NCBI GenBank assembly: GCA_021464245.1
Contig: JADCRB010000037.1
Span: forward strand, 7,845,316-7,909,315
Direction: 5' to 3'
From: Carallia brachiata
Lineage: Eukaryota > Streptophyta > Magnoliopsida > Malpighiales > Rhizophoraceae
DNA: 64,000 nt
Part shown: piece by piece, positions 46,312-58,515 of the stretch
Layout of the letters: each line of letters begins with the position of its first letter
How positions within the stretch are numbered: the stretch's first letter is position 1
Program-made: the position numbers and the translations under genes
The notes under the pieces: model-generated
The model's database searches: none
Told to the model about the DNA's origin: nothing
The model's input: the letters and a program-made list of their open reading frames with translations, nothing else

Positions 46312-47939
46312 CTATTGGAAAGTACCTTTTTATGGACTGACTAGTCAATCTAAGATATGAAGAATCATATCATCTTACAACATGCACATGGTCATCTTTA
46401 TCAGGTTGGCAACCTCATGGATGTGACATCAATTTTTAGGCAACTTCTAGAGTATTCTTGCATGAATAATGTTCCATTTGCTATGAGGGTGGGTAAAACA
46501 CAGTGAGTCGGTCGGTGACGCTGACTGGCCATACTCATATCATCCCTAACATAAGTGTTGGTTAATAGGGAAGCATTTTTCAGTTGACATAGCCGAGCTG
46601 AGACAAATTTTGGACATGTTAAATCCAGTGATTTGGATTTGATCAGTTTTTGTCAGCCCCAATTACATTTTTTTTTAATCCAAAATCTATGCATGACAAC
46701 TATTCAATTTCCAATGGCAATGAATTTTTCTTGTGTTAGAATATTGGAACCTGGAAGTAACAAAAGGGAAAACGAAGGAAGCACAATCATTGAGAAGAGG
46801 CAAGGCTACTTTCCAACTCTGATATTTCTTTCAGCCAGTAAAACTCAATATGCCTAATTAAGGAACAAAGCAGGCTTTTATATCCGTTGACGCCGTAGCT
46901 TGAACATGATATCTCATATGAGAATTCTCTCATAGTTTTTCTATGAGATACACAATTGGCTGAAAAAACAAAGAAAGTGAACAAACTCTTTTTTTTTTTT
47001 TTTTTGGTCAAAAAAAGTAAACAAACTTTGGATAACAAAAGTAGACAGCGTGATTAATGACTGCTGCTTCCCCATTGTTCGACTGTTTTTTAGTACAATA
47101 TTGTCAGTGACATTGCATATTTCAATCAAACTTTGTCTTAAAGGACAGCATTCAAAATGGTAAAGTAATGCAAAACCATCGTGACAAATGGATGTGTCCA
47201 ATGAAAATAACAAAGATCCACCATGCAGAGTCAACTTTTACATTTTTTTTTTTCAAAAAAATATATTTATAAGTATGTTGATCGTCGCATCTGTAAATTG
47301 AAATAGAGAGTGACTCATTTACATTCTCATTCAATATCTTCAATAGAAAAAGTCCACCAATCAAATACTAATAGATTCAAACATAACTCTGTTATAACAA
47401 AAAACAATGCTAAATTTGAAATTATAGTCGGCCACTAATCTTTCAAAACTCATTTCGCGAGAAAATCCTCATGTTTAACTAAGGGACAAATGTCAGTGTA
47501 GAGATTTATATTTGAGTTAGTTACGTGTAATATATATTAAATTACTATTAAGACTATCGTCTTGGGGTTATGAATCAAATTTTAATCAACTACAGTGAAG
47601 GCGCTTCTCTGTATTTCAATTCCAGGCCTGCTGGTGAAATAATAATATGATAAGTTGTTTTTCATCTACATAATCTTAAATAACACTAAGAAATGCAAAA
47701 GAGCTACTTTCAGCATTTTTTTTTCATGAAAAATAAATACTCACAAGTATCATAATTATTTTAAATAATAAATCTATTATTCAAATATTGTTAAGACTGA
47801 GTTAGCCCTACTCAAACCTCAGTGGTAACAAATTAAGGGTCTACCACCGTGCACAAAATATAAAACCCATGTATGCTGGGTGGACAATAATAAAAGGATT
47901 GGAACTTAAAGGAATATTACTAAAAGAAATACATCTGAT
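46312..47939. other. Intergenic sequence upstream of the carboxypeptidase gene
   Basis: No gene or repeat termini were recognised. A T-run lies at 46,989-47,005 and another at about 47,243-47,252. The minus-strand ORFs at 46,787-47,364 cross these runs and look incidental. Confidence 0.3.
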
Positions 47940-48717
47940 CAAGGACGAATCTAGCTTGGGACCAGGGGGACAGTTGCCCCCCTTCAGTTTTTGAAAGATA
48001 TATTATTGTAACTACAAAGTGACAAGAATGATGACTTAGCTCAATGACAAGTGTCACTTTACCCCCCTCAAGTTGTAGGTTCGAGCTCCTCCAACTCCTT
48101 TTGGGTTATAATTTTTTTTTTAGTTTCCTTTTTATTTCTTTATTTCTTTTTTTTTTTCAATAGTAATCCATTTCGTTCTTTACTCTCAAAATCATTCTTT
48201 TAGATTCTCATTTGTATGTATTAATTAATATTATTTTCATTTATTTTAAAATTTGAATAAACTTTTTGTATATTTATACTAGTGATTCTTTTAAAAAATA
48301 TTTTAGTATTTTACTATTAATGAAGCAAATTATTGGCAATGGATATTACTAAAAAGGAAAAAATATTTAAAAATGCGTGATATATCCAACGTATATTTGT
48401 TTATAAAATTGACTTCAATTTTACAAGATATAACATTTATAATAAATAATTTTTTTTTACAATGAGCATAATAAAAATTTTATTATAAAATTACATCAGA
48501 GATAATTGATTAAATAATTAAATAATTATTTATATAAAAAAGCATTTAATTTTATAAAAAATTTAAAAGATTAGAACTTATGAGATATTATTTAAATATT
48601 TATTATTTAAAATAATTAATATAATTTTTTATTTTTATTATATGTATTAATTTTATTACTATATTTATATATACAAAGTTTGCCTCCCCTCAAAATTTGT
48701 TTCTGGATACGTCCCTG
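47940..48717. mobile_element. hAT-type MITE with exact 8-bp target duplication
   Basis: Flanked by CATCTGAT at 47,932-47,939 and 48,718-48,725. Left end 'caaggacgaatctagc', right end (reverse complement) 'cagggacgtatccaga'. Subterminal G-rich ('gaccagggggacagttgccc') and 'cctcccctcaaaattt' parts are inverted. Inside, 'gacttagctcaatgac' and 'ggttcgagctcc' (48,035-48,095) resemble the A and B boxes of a tRNA-derived SINE, perhaps nested. No transposase. Both the duplication length and the CA-G-GG termini fit hAT. Confidence 0.78.
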
Positions 48718-48725
48718 CATCTGAT

Positions 48726-50540
48726 TACAAACCAGACTGTCATACCAAAGCAGTGCTATTTTCAGCACATGACCAGCAAAAATTCAATTGGTCATCCTGG
48801 ATAAACAGGCTAGGAAATTCAATCCATTGTATCCATAAGAACAACTTTATTACCGTACGTTACGATCTATTAGTAAATATCAAACATACCAATTATGAGG
48901 TCATTCAAGTACCATTAAAATGTATAGTGAAATTACTCTATGTAATTACGAACGGTCTCAATCTGAATTAGGTTTAGATTATTTGCTTCCTTGTAAATTC
49001 AAGTGTATCAACTTATCCTATCTAAAATGAGTTAAGTCACGTAAATTTTTTTAATAAGTCGCTGAGGTAATATCTTTGTTAATTATCTTTTGCAAAAAAA
49101 GACCGTCTTGGAATCCCATGAAACTAGCTGAGCCTAGGCCTAACATATGCAGCATCAGTATTCCAAACTAGGCACAACTTTCGATGTTTGAATGTTGGAC
49201 TACTGCTACAAAGTCCACAGCAATTGGATATACATCCATAGTTCTCGAAAAGCCAAACCAGGTCATAGCACGTAGCATCATCATCCTTTCACAAAAAGCT
49301 CCAAAGCAGAATAAAATTGTGCCATTTATCCCATTCCTAATCAGTGGCACTGGTGCCTCTAAGACATGCACAAAAAAAAAAGGGTAACAATTTTTTAGGA
49401 ATCTCATCATCACAAAGTGGAAAGATGGAAGTTTGTGGCGAACCTTATTGTGTTGTGACTGTTGATTCTGATGATGAAGTCCTGGTGGAGAACAGAATGA
49501 AAGAACAGCCAAATTCTTTGTTGAACAATGACTTGGACTCCAATCTTTAAGTTGACCAGTGATATGGAAAATCATGTATATTCTCTCGGATGACAAGTTT
49601 ATATAATATTATATGTTTCTTTTATTAATTTTGTTGAAAGATATACGCCCAATGGCTATTAACATTAAAAATTTAAAAAAAAAAAAAAGACTTTCAAAGA
49701 TGCTACCCTTGCTCAAATTGGTTCAAGATTTGGCATATATTTTTGTTGGTTAAGACGAGAAATATTTCTTCATAAATCAAAGTAGCATACCTAGTTTTCA
49801 CGTTCATATATAGAGCTTGTAATTATGCTAGCCACAATTAACAATATTGTCATTGTCAATTTGTCAACTGCTATGAACTATAGATCAACTTTCTTTTGCC
49901 ATGAAAAAGTGGAAACCCAACAAGGGATTTGAATCATTTGTATCCTATTCAACCTAAGGCAGAGCCACTTCATGTTGGCCAATGGATAACCACCTAGTCC
50001 CTCAAACGACATGGAAAAAGTTAAGTGCATTCCTGTCCTAATGTCATTAGCAAATAGAGCTTAGCACTATAATAAATGATGGGTTTTGTTTTTCTTTTTT
50101 TTTTCGGGTAGATAACACGAGAGCTTAAACACCCATGTGGGATACATCACTTTTCTGCTCCAATTTCGTTTTGCACATGTAACGAATCTTGCATCAAGCT
50201 CGGTATGTGAACATTGATTACACAGAGAGAATAATTTAATATGGTACGACCCAAGTTTCAATTGTTATTGTTTTCTGATTTTTGTGAAGCCAATGGTCGG
50301 ATCAAAGTTGTGACAAAGTACAGCTTCAAAGGAGCTAGGAATTTTAACATCACATATGCGCTACTGGAATGTATCATATGTGTTACTATTTTTTTTTCTT
50401 TTTTGTTTTGGTGAATGAAAGTTTAAAAGTAACTACGGGTTATTAAAAGTTTACAAAAGAGAGTTATGTGTTACTCATTTATAAGGAATTCTAACAATTA
50501 TATGTTATTCATTTATAAGAGACTCTAATAGTTGTCAGTA
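48726..50540. other. Intergenic, one coding-like stretch of unknown identity
   Basis: Around 49,168-49,596 both strands are unusually open: + has MEVCGEPYCVV.. (49,425-49,550, Asp/Glu-rich) and - has a 142-codon frame. The sequence is less AT-rich than its surroundings and could be a gene remnant, but I recognise no family. The rest has no features beyond short A- and T-runs. Confidence 0.2.
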
Positions 50541-51803
50541 AAGATGACAATTTTACTTATAATTGCTGGAAATTATCCATCTATAGATACTGCATCAATG
50601 GTTGTTGACCGGAGAACGGGGATCCCCACCCCGTTCTCTGGAATTTTTAGTGAGGACAGGAACAGAGACAGGGTTCATTGTCTCTACCTTATGTCTATCC
50701 ATATCCTCGTACCCGTTCTCCATTAGTTTTTTAATTTAATTATTTTGAACCTTTCATGTAATAATTATATAATATTTTTTAAGGGACAATTTTGTTATTT
50801 TATGCCAACACTATTTCTCTCTCCATAACTTTAATTCTCCTCTCTATTACTCTACTTCCCTTAGCCATCAAGTCTGTGCATCTTTCTTTTCTTTTTCTCA
50901 GCCAGTAGATTCTAGCGACCTCCCCTCTCGTTAATTTGGACTTGTCGACCAGCAGTGGACGTATGCTCCCTATTTGCCCCGAGCACAAAATAATGTTGGC
51001 AATAATTACAACATTTTGGATTTGCAAGTATTCCATCCTCTTTAAACCCACATGGGCAAAATCCTTAGATCATCCTGTTAATTTGGAATTGAATTGTGAA
51101 TCTTGCCATCAATTTCACAATTACCCCCCATGACAAAATCAATCATCTGTATCCATTCGGGAAACTATGACTACTCAAATCTATAATGAGGTGATTGGAT
51201 GCATAAGTTTCCGTTAGAACTCATAGAGTAATTTTTAAAAAATAAATCCTTAATGTCCATGTCAACCAATTTTTGGTGGCGTTGCTCAAAATAGTTTTAA
51301 CTCAAATTCTACAAACTTGTATTTACAGAGACACTCAGTAATAATGCCCAACCTCGAGTCTCCTAGAAGACACTAAAATTATGACATCGAAACTATATCT
51401 GGTTCATTTCCTTGGCAAAGAGAGTTGGCTGTTTGTTGTAATTTTGAGTACAATACTTTTGCATATTTGAACCAATAAAATGCTTATAAGCATGCATGTA
51501 TTCCTCCATGGGTTCGCTCAATTGCATTTGGTTTAATGTCAGCTTCCATACCCGAGCCACCGGTGTTCGCTATGTTCTCTTCTTCTGCATTATCAAACTA
51601 TGAGTATGAGTATGACGATCATATGTTTAGTAATTCAAAAAAGTTTCAGAATTTTGTAGGGACGGGGTGGGGGCGGGATCCCCAATCCGTTCTGGGTATA
51701 GGGATGAGTAATAAAATCTCATATCTGTCAGAGACAAGAATAAAGACGAGAAAGAGCTTAGGAAATAAGGACAGGAATCGAGTTTGTCATCCTTGCCCTC
51801 AAT
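50541..51803. mobile_element. Probable non-autonomous DNA element with 'gggg..atcccc' ends, second copy
   Basis: The left end 'gatgacaattttac', then 'gagaacggggatccccaccc', is matched in inverted form on the right by 'ggggcgggatccccaatccg' and 'gtttgtcatccttgcc'. The interior (50,760-51,600) is non-coding; small ORFs such as 51,536-51,877 cross the right terminus. Same organisation as 4,138-5,425. Confidence 0.45.
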
Positions 51804-52389
51804 CCTCTCTATTATCATTGCTAGTTGTTAGTGAAATTCAAACCCGAGATGGAGTATATCAAAAATCAAACTTTTAACCACTTAACTTATTATAGAACAG
51901 GTACGGAATTCTCAAGTTTAAGAAAAAAACATGCATGTATATTTTGCTTAATGTTATTTTCTTAAATAAATAATATTTCACTCAAAATATTTATTAAGTA
52001 TATATTACATAACATTAGTGATACTTCCTTAATTTTACCAAAAAAAAAAGATCACCAATTTTGTAGGTCAAAAATCTTTTTAGATATTTGACTCAAAGAT
52101 AAATAAGTAAGAAAGTGAAAAAAACTAAATAAAAAACAAAAATATCACAAAATTATATACGTCCACTATATATATGAGAAGTTTTGGGAATCATTGAAGA
52201 AAGAAATTTCTTTCTTATCTAATTTTTCAGAGAAAAATTTAAATTTGAGTGAAGACAAACGTGAAATTTCATATAACTTTATTTCTGAATTATAGATTTG
52301 TGCCTTTAGGTATGTGAAATTCCGTAAGTGACGTGGCTATTGAAATTATTTTTCATCGAATTATTGTTCATCTATTGATTATCTAATTC
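51804..52389. other. AT-rich intergenic sequence
   Basis: No recognisable gene or repeat. Confidence 0.3.
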
Positions 52390-52620
52390 AATGTAAATGG
52401 AGGAGCTTGGTCAATCCAAGACAACCTAGTTGTGCTGGTTGAATTGCTAGGGATGCCTTAGGCGCGCGGATGAGAGTTTGATTTTTCTACTAGGGTGGGG
52501 GCATAACTACTGTTATGATAGCACAATTATTGGCGTTAAGACAAGGACTAAGACTGTGATGGGACAGAGACATTTGAAAGTTGATAATTTGCAGTATAAG
52601 ATTATTAATAAGTTATATTA
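52390..52620 (+). pseudogene. Fragment of a LINE-type RNase H-like domain
   Basis: Short pieces in two frames read NVNGGAW (for the family's NVDGA), then PSCAG-IARDALGARM, and MIAQLLALRQGLRL-WDRDI, separated by stops. The order matches the RNase H-like domain often found at the end of plant LINE polyproteins and related genes (GVIRD, AELxALRxGLxLAWD). Nothing of the reverse transcriptase is present. Clearly non-functional. Confidence 0.55.
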
Positions 52621-53019
52621 AAAAAAAAGTCTAATTGAAAATTTCTTATGTTTTTGTAAAACTATCAATTTTACCATTAATGTTAAATAAAATTAGATAA
52701 ATTCATTTAAAAACAAAACGCTTACTTTTTAATATCACTCTCAAGCTGGAACATCATCCAAGTTTAGCTTATTCAAATTATGTCTACGAAGATTACGTTA
52801 ATCTTCACCGCAAAATGTGTCTCTTCGGCAGATACTTGCGTCATATTCATACCAAAATCTGGTATGGTTTTATGTTTAGACAAGGTCACGGGAGTCTATG
52901 TTAACTTGGTACAAACTTTTGAAAAGTTGAATACTTTTAACTAACCGCTTTCTTGATGAGCAAATTAAAATTGAGAATTTTTATTAACGACGGGTATTTA
53001 ACTCTATACACACTAAAAC

Positions 53020-53378
53020 TATTTGAATTAAGAAAATTGTTTCTAATGTCTTTATGTTTGAATTTGAAAGATATTCACAAGAGTTATTTGGAGTGGAAGG
53101 ATAATATAAATAACACACTCATATTATATAAAAGATAATCACTTCACACTATATTATATCATATGAACTTATACATATATATATAAATTGTACTTCTAAC
53201 ACACATTCCAATCCCTTTGTCATAATTATTATTTTAGAAACTCTAAAAAATATCTCAATTTACTAAACAGATTAATTTAAATATATTTTCTTGAAAAACT
53301 AAATACTTTGAACATACACTTAATGAAATATTGACCTCACATACTACGACATTATTAATTTCATGTTTATCTTCAACA
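53020..53378 (-). repeat. 3' LTR of the small retrotransposon
   Basis: It shares long blocks with 54,297-54,651, such as 'cacaagagttatttggagtg' and 'gaaggataatataaa'. Many scattered differences between the two LTRs show that the insertion is old. Confidence 0.7.
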
Positions 53379-53472
53379 CCCCTTCATAAACCTAAATTTC
53401 TCTTTTTCCGCTTTAATCTTTGATATGAGCTCTTGGACTGCAATTTAGAGGAAAATCACGAACTACACAAGT

Positions 53473-53940
53473 CTACCATTTCTTTGTATGAGAATGTGTC
53501 TCAACCTCATAATTTCCAAAATTTTTCATTTTTCTCTCTTGCATTTTTAACTTTAATTCATTCAACTCTTTGACGACTTCATCAAATCTCTTTTTCAAAT
53601 TTTGATGCTCTTCATAAAGATTTTTCACAGCAATTTTGATTTCATCTAACTCTTCAACATGAATATCTTGAATGACAATGTTGTAAACTCCTTTCAAGTA
53701 CCTGACTCTAAGCAATGCAGCATCATTTTCTGCATACTTCTTTGTAAAACTTGTACGATTATCAATCATTTGAATTCCATTAAAATCTTCAAAAATAAAT
53801 GTTGTCACAAATATTGATGAATGATTTGACTCTGACTTCTCATACGAATAATTTGCTAACGAAAACCCTAACTTTTCAAATAACTCTTTAAGCATCAATT
53901 TGTATGGCACAGACATAAATACAGGAATTCCTCCTTCCAT
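53473..53940 (-). CDS. Retrotransposon-borne ORF with dsRNA-binding-like domain and coiled coil (155 aa)
   Basis: The ATG is at 53,940 (an in-frame GTG lies three codons before it). The first ~80 residues fit the double-stranded RNA-binding domain pattern: PYKLMLKELFEKLGFSLANY for helix 1, HSSIFVTTFIFEDF for the strands, then SFTKKYAENDAALLRVRYL for the basic helix (K-K-x-A-E-x-x-A-A signature). Residues from about 105 (EEHQNLKKRFDEVVKELNEL..) form a coiled coil. Upstream on the same strand, two imperfect repeats of a basic SPRKKAR motif (about 54,060-54,140) may be a former N-terminal nuclear-localisation region, now cut off by stops. Probably captured from a host gene; no related gene could be named. 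Expression unknown. Confidence 0.55.
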   Translation of the reverse strand: MEGGIPVFMSVPYKLMLKELFEKLGFSLANYSYEKSESNHSSIFVTTFIFEDFNGIQMIDNRTSFTKKYAENDAALLRVRYLKGVYNIVIQDIHVEELDEIKIAVKNLYEEHQNLKKRFDEVVKELNELKLKMQERKMKNFGNYEVETHSHTKKW

Positions 53941-54281
53941 TTCAGACACTTATTTATCTTTGACAAAGAGGTCTTCTTTAACAACCTCGCAATTCTCTAA
54001 AGACTTCACTCATCTTCTACTTTTTTTACCTTTTATTAGCGGGCTTTTTTTTGTCTTTTCTCGACGAGCCTTCTTCCTTGGAGATACAACACTTGTCTTT
54101 TGTCAACGGGCCTTTTTTCTTAGAGATGCAACACCTCTATTAGTCTTTCCCTGTCTTGACAGGATTTCTCTTTGTACCTTTTTTAGAAGGAGGGACTTCT
54201 TCACTGGAGCTTTGATGATCTTCTTCTTCTCTCTTGGATTCTCTTCACTTTTTTCAAATCTTTCCAAGATCTAACACTAAA

Positions 54282-54293
54282 GCTCTAATACCA
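54282..54293 (-). other. Primer-binding site for initiator tRNA-Met
   Basis: TGGTATTAGAGC on the - strand, three bases from the inner edge of the 5' LTR, differs by one base from the usual plant site TGGTATCAGAGC. Confidence 0.65.
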
Positions 54294-54296
54294 CAA

Positions 54297-54651
54297 TGTT
54301 CGAGTTAAGGAAATTGGCTCTAATACCTTTATGTTTGAATTTGGGAGATGCTCACAAGAGTTATTTGGAGTGGAAGGATAATATAAACAACACATTTTAT
54401 ATCATACAAAAGGTAATCACTCCACACTACATATTATACCTTATGAACCTGTATTTGTATTGTACTTCTAAAACACATTCAAACCCTTTAGTCATAATTA
54501 TTATTCTAGAAACTCTAAAAGACATTTTAATCTACTAAACACATTAACTTAAATTATATCTTCTTAGAAAATTAAATACTTTGAACACTCTATCAACGAA
54601 ACGTCAACCTCATATACTACGATATTATTAAATTCATGTTTATCTTTAACA
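54297..54651 (-). repeat. 5' LTR of the small retrotransposon
   Basis: 355 bp, TGTTCGAGTTAAGG at its left edge and ATCTTTAACA at its right edge on +, giving TG..CA ends on either strand. Confidence 0.72.
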
Positions 54652-54914
54652 AAATAGTTGCTTTAGGCTACTTTAGATAATGGCTTTGGGTGCACAAGGT
54701 CACAATCCATGTGTAAATATCCAAACCCATTAAAATTTCATCAATAATAATAAAAAAAAAGACAAAAAATTCTTCTAGTAGCATAATGCCAAAACTATTG
54801 ACATCACTCTTTGATGTCTGAGTGCACTGGAAAAAGACAAGTTTATCCTCATCAGAACAAAGCTTATTTTTCTTGCGTACTTTGTAAAAAAATAAACAGA
54901 TTACGCGTTGTTTT

Positions 54915-55125
54915 TGGTGTTTCGATTGGTATCTTGAATAAAATAAGATTGATAGTTTTTGCAACAAGATTTATAATATGTTCAAAAAAAAAATAACAGC
55001 TTTTAATTTTTATTGCAAATATATCAGTCTTTTTTAAAAAACTATTACTCTTATTGTATTTAAGACACTAATCAAGATATAGAGAATCGAAATATATATT
55101 GGTGCTCTTATAAAAATTTTGGTTT
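54915..55125. mobile_element. Fold-back MITE (long hairpin)
   Basis: The left arm 'ggtgtttcgattggtatctt' with 'ataagattgatagttttt' pairs with the right arm, which ends 'atatatattggtgctct' and whose complement has 'tctatatcttgattagtg' and 'aatagttttt'. Termini resemble those of 1,173-1,346. Confidence 0.5.
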
Positions 55126-56217
55126 TTTTTTATCAACAAAGGGCCTATCAGACTAAAGGAATTAGAAATCTAGAAATAAGAATCTGCTCAAGTTATGTAT
55201 CACAAGCCATTGTCCTTAAAGTAATATTCATGTTTCAATTTATGCACTTGAGGCAATGCAAATTTCCCTTTCAGGATAAAATGAACCCCTAAATTACATT
55301 GTATAGATATGAAATCAAAATAGAAGATAAGAATGTGTTTTTACGACATTGTTTGTACTGATACTACTTTTTTGCAATAAAATATTACTAGCATGGACTC
55401 TTATATAGAATTCTGTAAAGGAAGTTAAGTTCAATTATAAAAAGGACACATTTGTTCAGAAAAATAATAGACTTGTGATATATCAATTCAGACATATCTA
55501 CCCTGACTACTTAATTGGATACAACTATCAATTAATTAATTAAAAAAATAATTATTGAAGATAACAATAATCTACCACGTGCCAAGTGCACCTATAAAAG
55601 CATATAAAATGCGCTTATGTGCCGCACGCGTGACACTTGTCCGTAGACTTCTCTTTGAACCAACTAAACGTATGTCAAGTGTGTACATTTATAAAGCCTT
55701 TAAAAAAAAAATTTTATTTTTTACACGAAAATTTTTGTTCCTCTTTTTACTTGTTTGTTTGCATCTTCCACTCATAAATGTTGGTTGGACGTGGATGAGG
55801 GAAACATTATTGGAAGAGGTGATGGCGACAAAGGTGCCAAATTCCTTATCCCATAGGTATAACGTTTGAATTAAAGATTTCATGAAATGAAAAGAGGCAC
55901 CATTAGATTTCACCCGAGAGAAGAGAGACACATCAATATGATTGTTTACAATAGGGTTTTGACATTTTATTTCTGACATAATTGTAATTATGATAAGTTA
56001 TTAGTAGTAATTTAGTCTTTACATGAAACCAAAGAAGGGGCAAGCATTTTCCCTTCAATAGTGGGAAAATCAAAATAAGTAGGCCAGAGAGGAAAACGTA
56101 TCCAATTTCCTCCCTCTACTTGAGAATTTTTTCTCTTCTCAAACACGAGAATTTTAATTTTTTTTTTTACCTACTTTTCTTCTTCTTACCTATTTTTTTT
56201 TGCTTCCCAAACAAAGT
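55126..56217. other. Intergenic sequence
   Basis: No supported gene. A CACGTG G-box lies near 55,576-55,581, and the GC-rich 'gccgcacgcgtgacac' follows near 55,620, but no ORF or transcript can be linked to them. Confidence 0.3.
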
Positions 56218-57250
56218 GTTGGGTCATGGGTCCCTTCCTATGTGGAGAAAGCTCGAGGTGGTTGTTTTTGGTATATTCCAATGAGGGGTATTTTGGTCTC
56301 TAGCCCAAAATATTTAATTAGGGTATAAATATATATTTAGGTTATTACAAAACCTAATTTGAGAGAGAGGAGTTACATAATAGAGAGAAAAAAGAGAGTT
56401 GTAGCCGCTACAATTGTTCCACCTTGAGGTAGACATTTTGTCCTCACAATTAGAAGGCAAGTCGTGATTTAGTGGGCTGATAGAGACACATAGTACTTGA
56501 TTCTAAACAGTGGAGATCATGTTTTGTTGACTGTAAGTTTGTGTTTTTATCAGTTTCTGTGGGTTTACATTCTGGGTAGTTTTTCTACGTGTAGTTTTGA
56601 TCAACATTATAATCGATAAATGATTTATGGTCTGATCGAGCTGATTTTTGGTTAGTAGGTAAAGTACACATACATCTTGATTGTGTACGGTTGGATCATC
56701 GTTGGGAGCTCTACAAAGGAAGGTTTTTGGATCAGAATCGAGACTCAGATTTTTGGTAATACTCTGTTCCTGTGTTTGTAAAAGTTTTGATAAAATCATA
56801 TTAATGAACAGCCATCCATGGCCAATTGAGCTAAAATTTGGTAAGCTAATAGGGGACATCTGGAAGTTCAATTGGAAGGGTTGGATTTGAGATCTACATC
56901 TTGGGTTGTTATTGACAAAACATAGTTGGTCTGTCTTAAAGAATCATTTGCCTTCTTTATTGTACAAATCGAGGTTGTTTGATTTGTTTAATGTGTTTGA
57001 GGTTGTGTACCTCTTTTATAACTCACTTATTGATTATAGTGGAGTTGATTTATGAACCGGAGCATCCCATGGTTTTTACCTTTTGATTTGGAGGAATTTT
57101 CTACGTAAAAATTCGTTATGTTCTCGTTTGTGATAGTTTGTTTGCCATAGTTGTTATTCAATCGGTTCCTCACAAGTTTAAGCAAGTGAGAGAGGTTTCC
57201 TAAGGTATTTGACCTGGCTGCCCCTCTCCACACACAAAGCACCTTGGGGA
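56218..57250 (+). mobile_element. Possible solo LTR or LTR-like sequence
   Basis: It begins TGTTGGGTCATGGG, has a TATA region 'gggtataaatatatattt' (56,322-56,339), a diverged internal repetition ('gatcgagctgatttttggtt' and 'caattgagctaaaatttggt'), and near 57,070 'ttggaggaattttctacgta', a motif common in the R-U5 of plant copia LTRs. No internal coding region follows. The right end could not be fixed. Confidence 0.35.
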
Positions 57251-57749
57251 AACATTATATAAAGATGAAGTCTATGCCTTGAAACTTCTCTATTATATGG
57301 ATTGTTATTGGAAGGGCTTGTTTGTTAACTTTAAGACAATATTATAAACAACACAAAAAATTGAAAAAAAAAAATTATCCCAGCATTGTCAAAACCTATA
57401 TTGAATTGTCTCAGCCCTCCTCTAAAACACAAAAATGTGCATTAAAAAATTTGTGCTTTTTCTAATTTAGAAAATAGTAAACAAAACAAAGTTTCAACAC
57501 ATAATACCATGCATTCATTTTTGTCTAACAAATTAGAGGACAAATTAGAGGAAGACAGCTAGTTAGGCAAGTTTAGGGGTCAATGTTAATCCATCCTCGA
57601 TTAGGACCACTAATACGGGGATGAATGCAATATCAGTAAGTCTCACTAGCTATGTCGTTTCTATCTGGCAATTGAGGCCCTCGTGTGTCTGATATTGTTA
57701 TCATGCATTGAAAGTCTCTACAGCATCCCCATCACTCAGCCCCTATTGA
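57251..57749. other. Intergenic sequence
   Basis: Nothing recognisable; AT-rich with scattered A-runs. Confidence 0.25.
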
Positions 57750-58515
57750 TTTGAGTGATAATGCTCCTCTGTGAGCTTCATACCCCTTTGGGGGTCTCAG
57801 TAGGGGCTTGTCCCCTTAGTGGTTTGTCATTTTCGGGCTTCACTTGGGTTCAACTGGTATTGCAGGGTGGTTCTGGTTGGCAGTGTCTGTTTCTTCTCGA
57901 GCTTTTCTGGTGGCCTCCCCTACTTCCTCCCTTTCTTTAATAAGTGGGCTAGTGGAGGAGGGGTGTTTTTTGAAGATTAGATTGCCCTATATAGATTGGC
58001 AGGTCTGCCGCTAGAGTCTCACACCTCCTTTTGTTGCCTGTCATTGTCTTTTGTTGTGCCTCCCACGATCTGATCTTCGAGCCTTGCAACAAGTGTTTGT
58101 GTGCGCTTTGTGTTGGGCACTATGGATTGTTTGGCACATTCAGTGCTTTTGGTCTTCATCGTCAACAGCCCTTTGGGGTTAGCCATCTGCCCTAGCCATT
58201 TGGGCTCCGCCACTGTGGTGGTGGCGGGGTACCAGGAACCCTAGGGATTCTAAGTTCCCTTAGAATCCAATTTTGGGCCGGGTCGTTCTCTCCTTGTAGG
58301 CCTATTTATCTCCAGAGTTGTGGGCTCAGGACTGGGTTTCCATTTGGGCCCCTTGGCTACTATTGGGGTTGGGTTAGGTTGTGGTGGTCTGGGTCTTGTA
58401 TACTGTGGTGGCTAGGATTGCTTTCCCTTATTCTGATGTGAGCTCCTGTTTGGGTGGATCTTTTATGTACATGTTTTTAATTTTAATGAAATGAAGGTTC
58501 CTCTTGATCAAAAAT
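57750..58515 (+). mobile_element. Probable 3' end of a LINE (5'-truncated)
   Basis: A markedly GC-richer, T/G-rich non-coding block ends with 'tttttaattttaatgaaatg' and 'ttgatcaaaaa'. This is how many plant LINEs end: a G/T-rich 3' untranslated region, an AATGAAAT-like signal and a short A-rich tail. No coding part remains and no target duplication was found. Confidence 0.4.

Larger units (their letters stand above)
53020..54651 (-). mobile_element. Small non-autonomous LTR retrotransposon (TRIM/LARD-like) carrying a dsRNA-binding-like ORF
   Basis: Two direct repeats of ~357 bp (53,020-53,378 and 54,297-54,651) flank a 918-bp interior. The right repeat has exact LTR ends TGTT..AACA; the left one begins TATT, a decayed TG. 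On the - strand, three bases after the 5' LTR (right), TGGTATTAGAGC (54,282-54,293) matches the initiator-tRNA-Met primer site TGGTATCAGAGC with one change. Before the 3' LTR lies a purine-rich TTTATGAAGGGG. There is no gag or pol; instead the interior codes for an unrelated ORF. The flanks (aaaac / aaata) do not show a clean 5-bp duplication. Confidence 0.78.

Noticed and set aside
55555..55979. ORFs of ~100 codons on both strands
   Set aside because: Low-complexity composition, overlapping each other, no recognisable domain or promoter context.
56503..56871. 122-codon minus-strand ORF
   Set aside because: Lies antisense within a probable LTR; no domain recognised.
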